From contig JAKAWN010000342.1 in the NCBI GenBank assembly GCA_021827245.1, positions 1 through 7,384 on the forward strand: 7,384 nucleotides of DNA, in the 5' to 3' direction. The translations under genes and the position numbers were made by a program. This document shows, piece by piece, positions 5,897 through 7,384 of the stretch (the stretch's first letter is position 1; the number at the start of each line of letters is the position of its first letter). The DNA is from Acidobacteriota bacterium (GTDB lineage Bacteria; Acidobacteriota; Terriglobia; UBA7540). The notes below the pieces were generated by a model. The model did not search any database, was not told the DNA's origin, and worked only from the letters and a program-made list of their open reading frames with translations.

Positions 5897-6535
5897 ATGC
5901 CAGGGATTCTTGAACCGCAAGCTGAGAAATATATCGACTCGTTGCTTCCGGCACGCGACGCAGTTCTTCGAAAAATGGAACGCTACGCTGCCAAGCATCG
6001 GGTTCCGATCGTCGGCCCTGCGTGCGGCCGTGTGCTCCAGCAACTGGCGCTCGCAATCCACGCCCGGCGTGTGTTTGAGATGGGGTCGGCCATCGGATAT
6101 TCGGCTCTGTGGCTGGCCCGGGCGGTGGGGCCTCGTGGAAAAGTCTTCTGCACGGATGGCAATCCGGCGAACGCCAAGCTCGCCCGATCCTATCTGCGCG
6201 AAGCAGGAGTGCTGGAACGCGTGGAATTCATGGTAGGCGAAGCGCTGGAATCTCTCAAAGCCACGCGGGGGCAGTTCGACCTGATTTTTAACGACATCTC
6301 AAAGAAACAGTACCCCGAAGCGTTCAAGCTGGCTTTGCCGCGAGTACGCGCGGGCGGGTTGTTCATCACCGACAACGTTTTATGGTCTGGAAGGGTTGCC
6401 CGCCATGCAACTCCAAGCGACCGGGATACTGCGGCAATTCAGAAGTTCAACCGGCTGATTTACAGATCGCCGGAGTTGCTGACCACGATCATTCCGCTGC
6501 GCGACGGGCTGGCGGTATGTTTGAAACAAGGATGA
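5897..6535 (+). CDS. SAM-dependent O-methyltransferase (COMT / Methyltransf_3 family)
   Basis: This is a predicted cytosolic, metal-dependent methyltransferase (212 aa) of the catechol/caffeoyl-CoA type, which transfers a methyl group from S-adenosylmethionine to a hydroxyl of an aromatic or similar small molecule. Motif I is E61-M-G-S-A-I-G-Y-S, and D87 is the acidic residue that should bind the SAM ribose. Metal ligands expected from the family are present: D133 (in F-N-D-I-S-K) and D159-N160 (in TDNVLWSGRV); K136 or K137 is the likely catalytic Lys. The usual second Asp of the DADK motif is Ser. The frame is open further upstream to 5789, but the ATG at 5897 has AAGGAG five bases before it and gives the normal family length. 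It lies 251 bases after coxA with its own candidate promoter, so a link with the oxidase is not shown. The substrate is unknown. Confidence 0.88.
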   Translation: MPGILEPQAEKYIDSLLPARDAVLRKMERYAAKHRVPIVGPACGRVLQQLALAIHARRVFEMGSAIGYSALWLARAVGPRGKVFCTDGNPANAKLARSYLREAGVLERVEFMVGEALESLKATRGQFDLIFNDISKKQYPEAFKLALPRVRAGGLFITDNVLWSGRVARHATPSDRDTAAIQKFNRLIYRSPELLTTIIPLRDGLAVCLKQG

Positions 6536-6586
6536 AACGGAGCCATGGAGGCTGTGTCCGGTTTCCATCGCCTGACGAGCAGCCTG

Positions 6587-7276
6587 TTAATTCATCATTC
6601 CCCTGATTTGGCCGAGCAACTTCAGAACTTCCTGCACGTCAGGATCATCTCTGCCTGCAAGCTTCAGGTAAGTGTCGAGTTCTCGTGCTGCATCTGAGTA
6701 GCGACGCATGGCGAAGTAGACTATCCCGCGGTCGCGAAGATTGGAGAGGACATCCTGGCCGGTGGCAAGTGCGAGCTCGATCATGGTAAGGACCTTCGGA
6801 TAATTCGATCGCCGGAAATACGATCCTTTCAGATTGTTGAGCATGCGTGAGAGAATCTGCTTGTTGGTTGCGGCAGCCAGGTGTTCCGGCTTGAGTTCAG
6901 CGTCCGCCCCGAAGTGCGCATTCAGCAAGGCCGTGCAATCAGCACGTGCCAGGATGGTTCCGCGGTGGTAAGGATCGATCAAGATCTCCGCCGGCGGTCC
7001 GGGATACTTGACGAGGAAATGGCCGGGGAACCCCACTCCGGCGAGGGGCAGTCCTCTTCGTCGCGCCACCTCGGTATAAACCAGCGAGAGCGTGATGGGA
7101 ATTCCCTTTTTTCGTTCGAGCACATCGTTCAAATAGCTGTTGCGTGGGTCGTCGTATTCCTCGCTGTTGCCTGAGAAGTTTTCTTCTTCGAACAACACTT
7201 TGTTGATGGCGGCGATGTTGGCCAGGGCCGAAAGCTCGGGGCCAGCCTCCACGCGGGCGGCTAGTGTAGTGTCCAC
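6587..7276 (-). CDS. SirB1-family transglutaminase-like protein with C-terminal TPR region, N-terminus probably short
   Basis: The 229-aa product matches the SirB1/YchA-type family (Transglut_core2 followed by TPR_9-like repeats). Its biochemical role is not established. Family landmarks in order: ALANIAAINKVLFEEENFSGN (about 17-37), DPRNSYLNDVLERKKGIPITLSLVY (about 43-67), GFPGHFLVKY with H86, and LIDPYHRG with D101. About 140-229 is helical and TPR-like (NNLKGSYFRRSNYPK, DRGIVYFAMRRYSDAARELDTYL). The position after GIP has T-L-S with no Cys, so protease-type catalysis is unlikely, as in much of the family. The start is a GTG at 7276, two codons after an in-frame TAA, with only a distant weak GGAAAAGA upstream. 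Family members such as E. coli YchA have about 35-40 more N-terminal residues. The gene converges on the methyltransferase with a 51-base gap. Confidence 0.82.
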   Translation of the reverse strand: MDTTLAARVEAGPELSALANIAAINKVLFEEENFSGNSEEYDDPRNSYLNDVLERKKGIPITLSLVYTEVARRRGLPLAGVGFPGHFLVKYPGPPAEILIDPYHRGTILARADCTALLNAHFGADAELKPEHLAAATNKQILSRMLNNLKGSYFRRSNYPKVLTMIELALATGQDVLSNLRDRGIVYFAMRRYSDAARELDTYLKLAGRDDPDVQEVLKLLGQIRGMMN

Positions 7277-7384
7277 GCATTAAGTGGGCAATCTTTTCCG
7301 CCTCTTTCGGCTGCGAGGCAGCGTACAACCGGGTTGAATCTGTTCCAGAGTCTGGCGGTAGCGCGAGAGTTTTTCCTTAATCGA

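Noticed and set aside
6536..6586. Possible terminator between the convergent methyltransferase and SirB1-like genes
   Set aside because: Only a 5-base arm pair (ATGGA/TCCAT) around a loose loop, without a U-run on either strand.
7280..7384. Minus-strand frame of 34 codons ending in TAA just before the SirB1-like start
   Set aside because: It is open to the window edge but ends in a very basic, unremarkable tail; too short to call the end of a real gene.

Overview
The window carries the core of an aerobic respiratory chain from a Gram-negative-type bacterium. Two pairs of genes diverge from a 680-base control region. Leftward run a Rieske iron-sulfur protein and a cytochrome b whose C-terminus is fused to a c-type cytochrome (minus strand, 2320 down to 171). 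Rightward run cytochrome c oxidase subunits II and I (plus strand, 3001 to 5645). Beyond the oxidase lies a monocistronic SAM-dependent O-methyltransferase (5897-6535, plus), which faces a SirB1-family transglutaminase-like/TPR protein (7276 down to 6587, minus). The combination of a cytochrome b-c fusion, a three-segment CoxB and a SirB1-TPR protein suggests an Acidobacteriota-like organism. This is an inference from protein character; no rRNA or other taxonomic marker is present.

How the genes work together: the Rieske protein and cytochrome b would oxidise quinol and pass electrons to the fused periplasmic cytochrome c domain, which takes the place of cytochrome c1. That domain, or a soluble carrier, would feed the CuA centre of subunit II and then the heme a and heme a3/CuB centres of subunit I, where O2 is reduced. 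Subunit III, subunit IV and the assembly factors (SCO, CtaB, CtaG) are not encoded here.

The oxidase keeps every redox-metal ligand and the K-channel Glu and Lys. It lacks the D-channel entry Asp and two of the three protein ligands of the non-redox Mg/Mn site. The region upstream of coxB contains a very good sigma-54 (-24/-12) promoter match, with an inverted repeat about 100 bases upstream of the predicted start of transcription. The 68 bases between the Rieske and cytochrome b genes contain a diverged second copy of the Rieske C-terminal coding end, with changes concentrated at third codon positions. The SirB1-like gene appears to lack the usual N-terminal helices. At the extreme left edge the first six codons of a possible next gene are visible, but the first eight bases also equal the end of a common sequencing adapter.

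No tRNA, rRNA, CRISPR array, insertion sequence or convincing intrinsic terminator was seen. The gene complement is ordinary respiratory and housekeeping material rather than a clearly new system. The unusual points are the residue substitutions, the gene-end duplication and the regulatory architecture.
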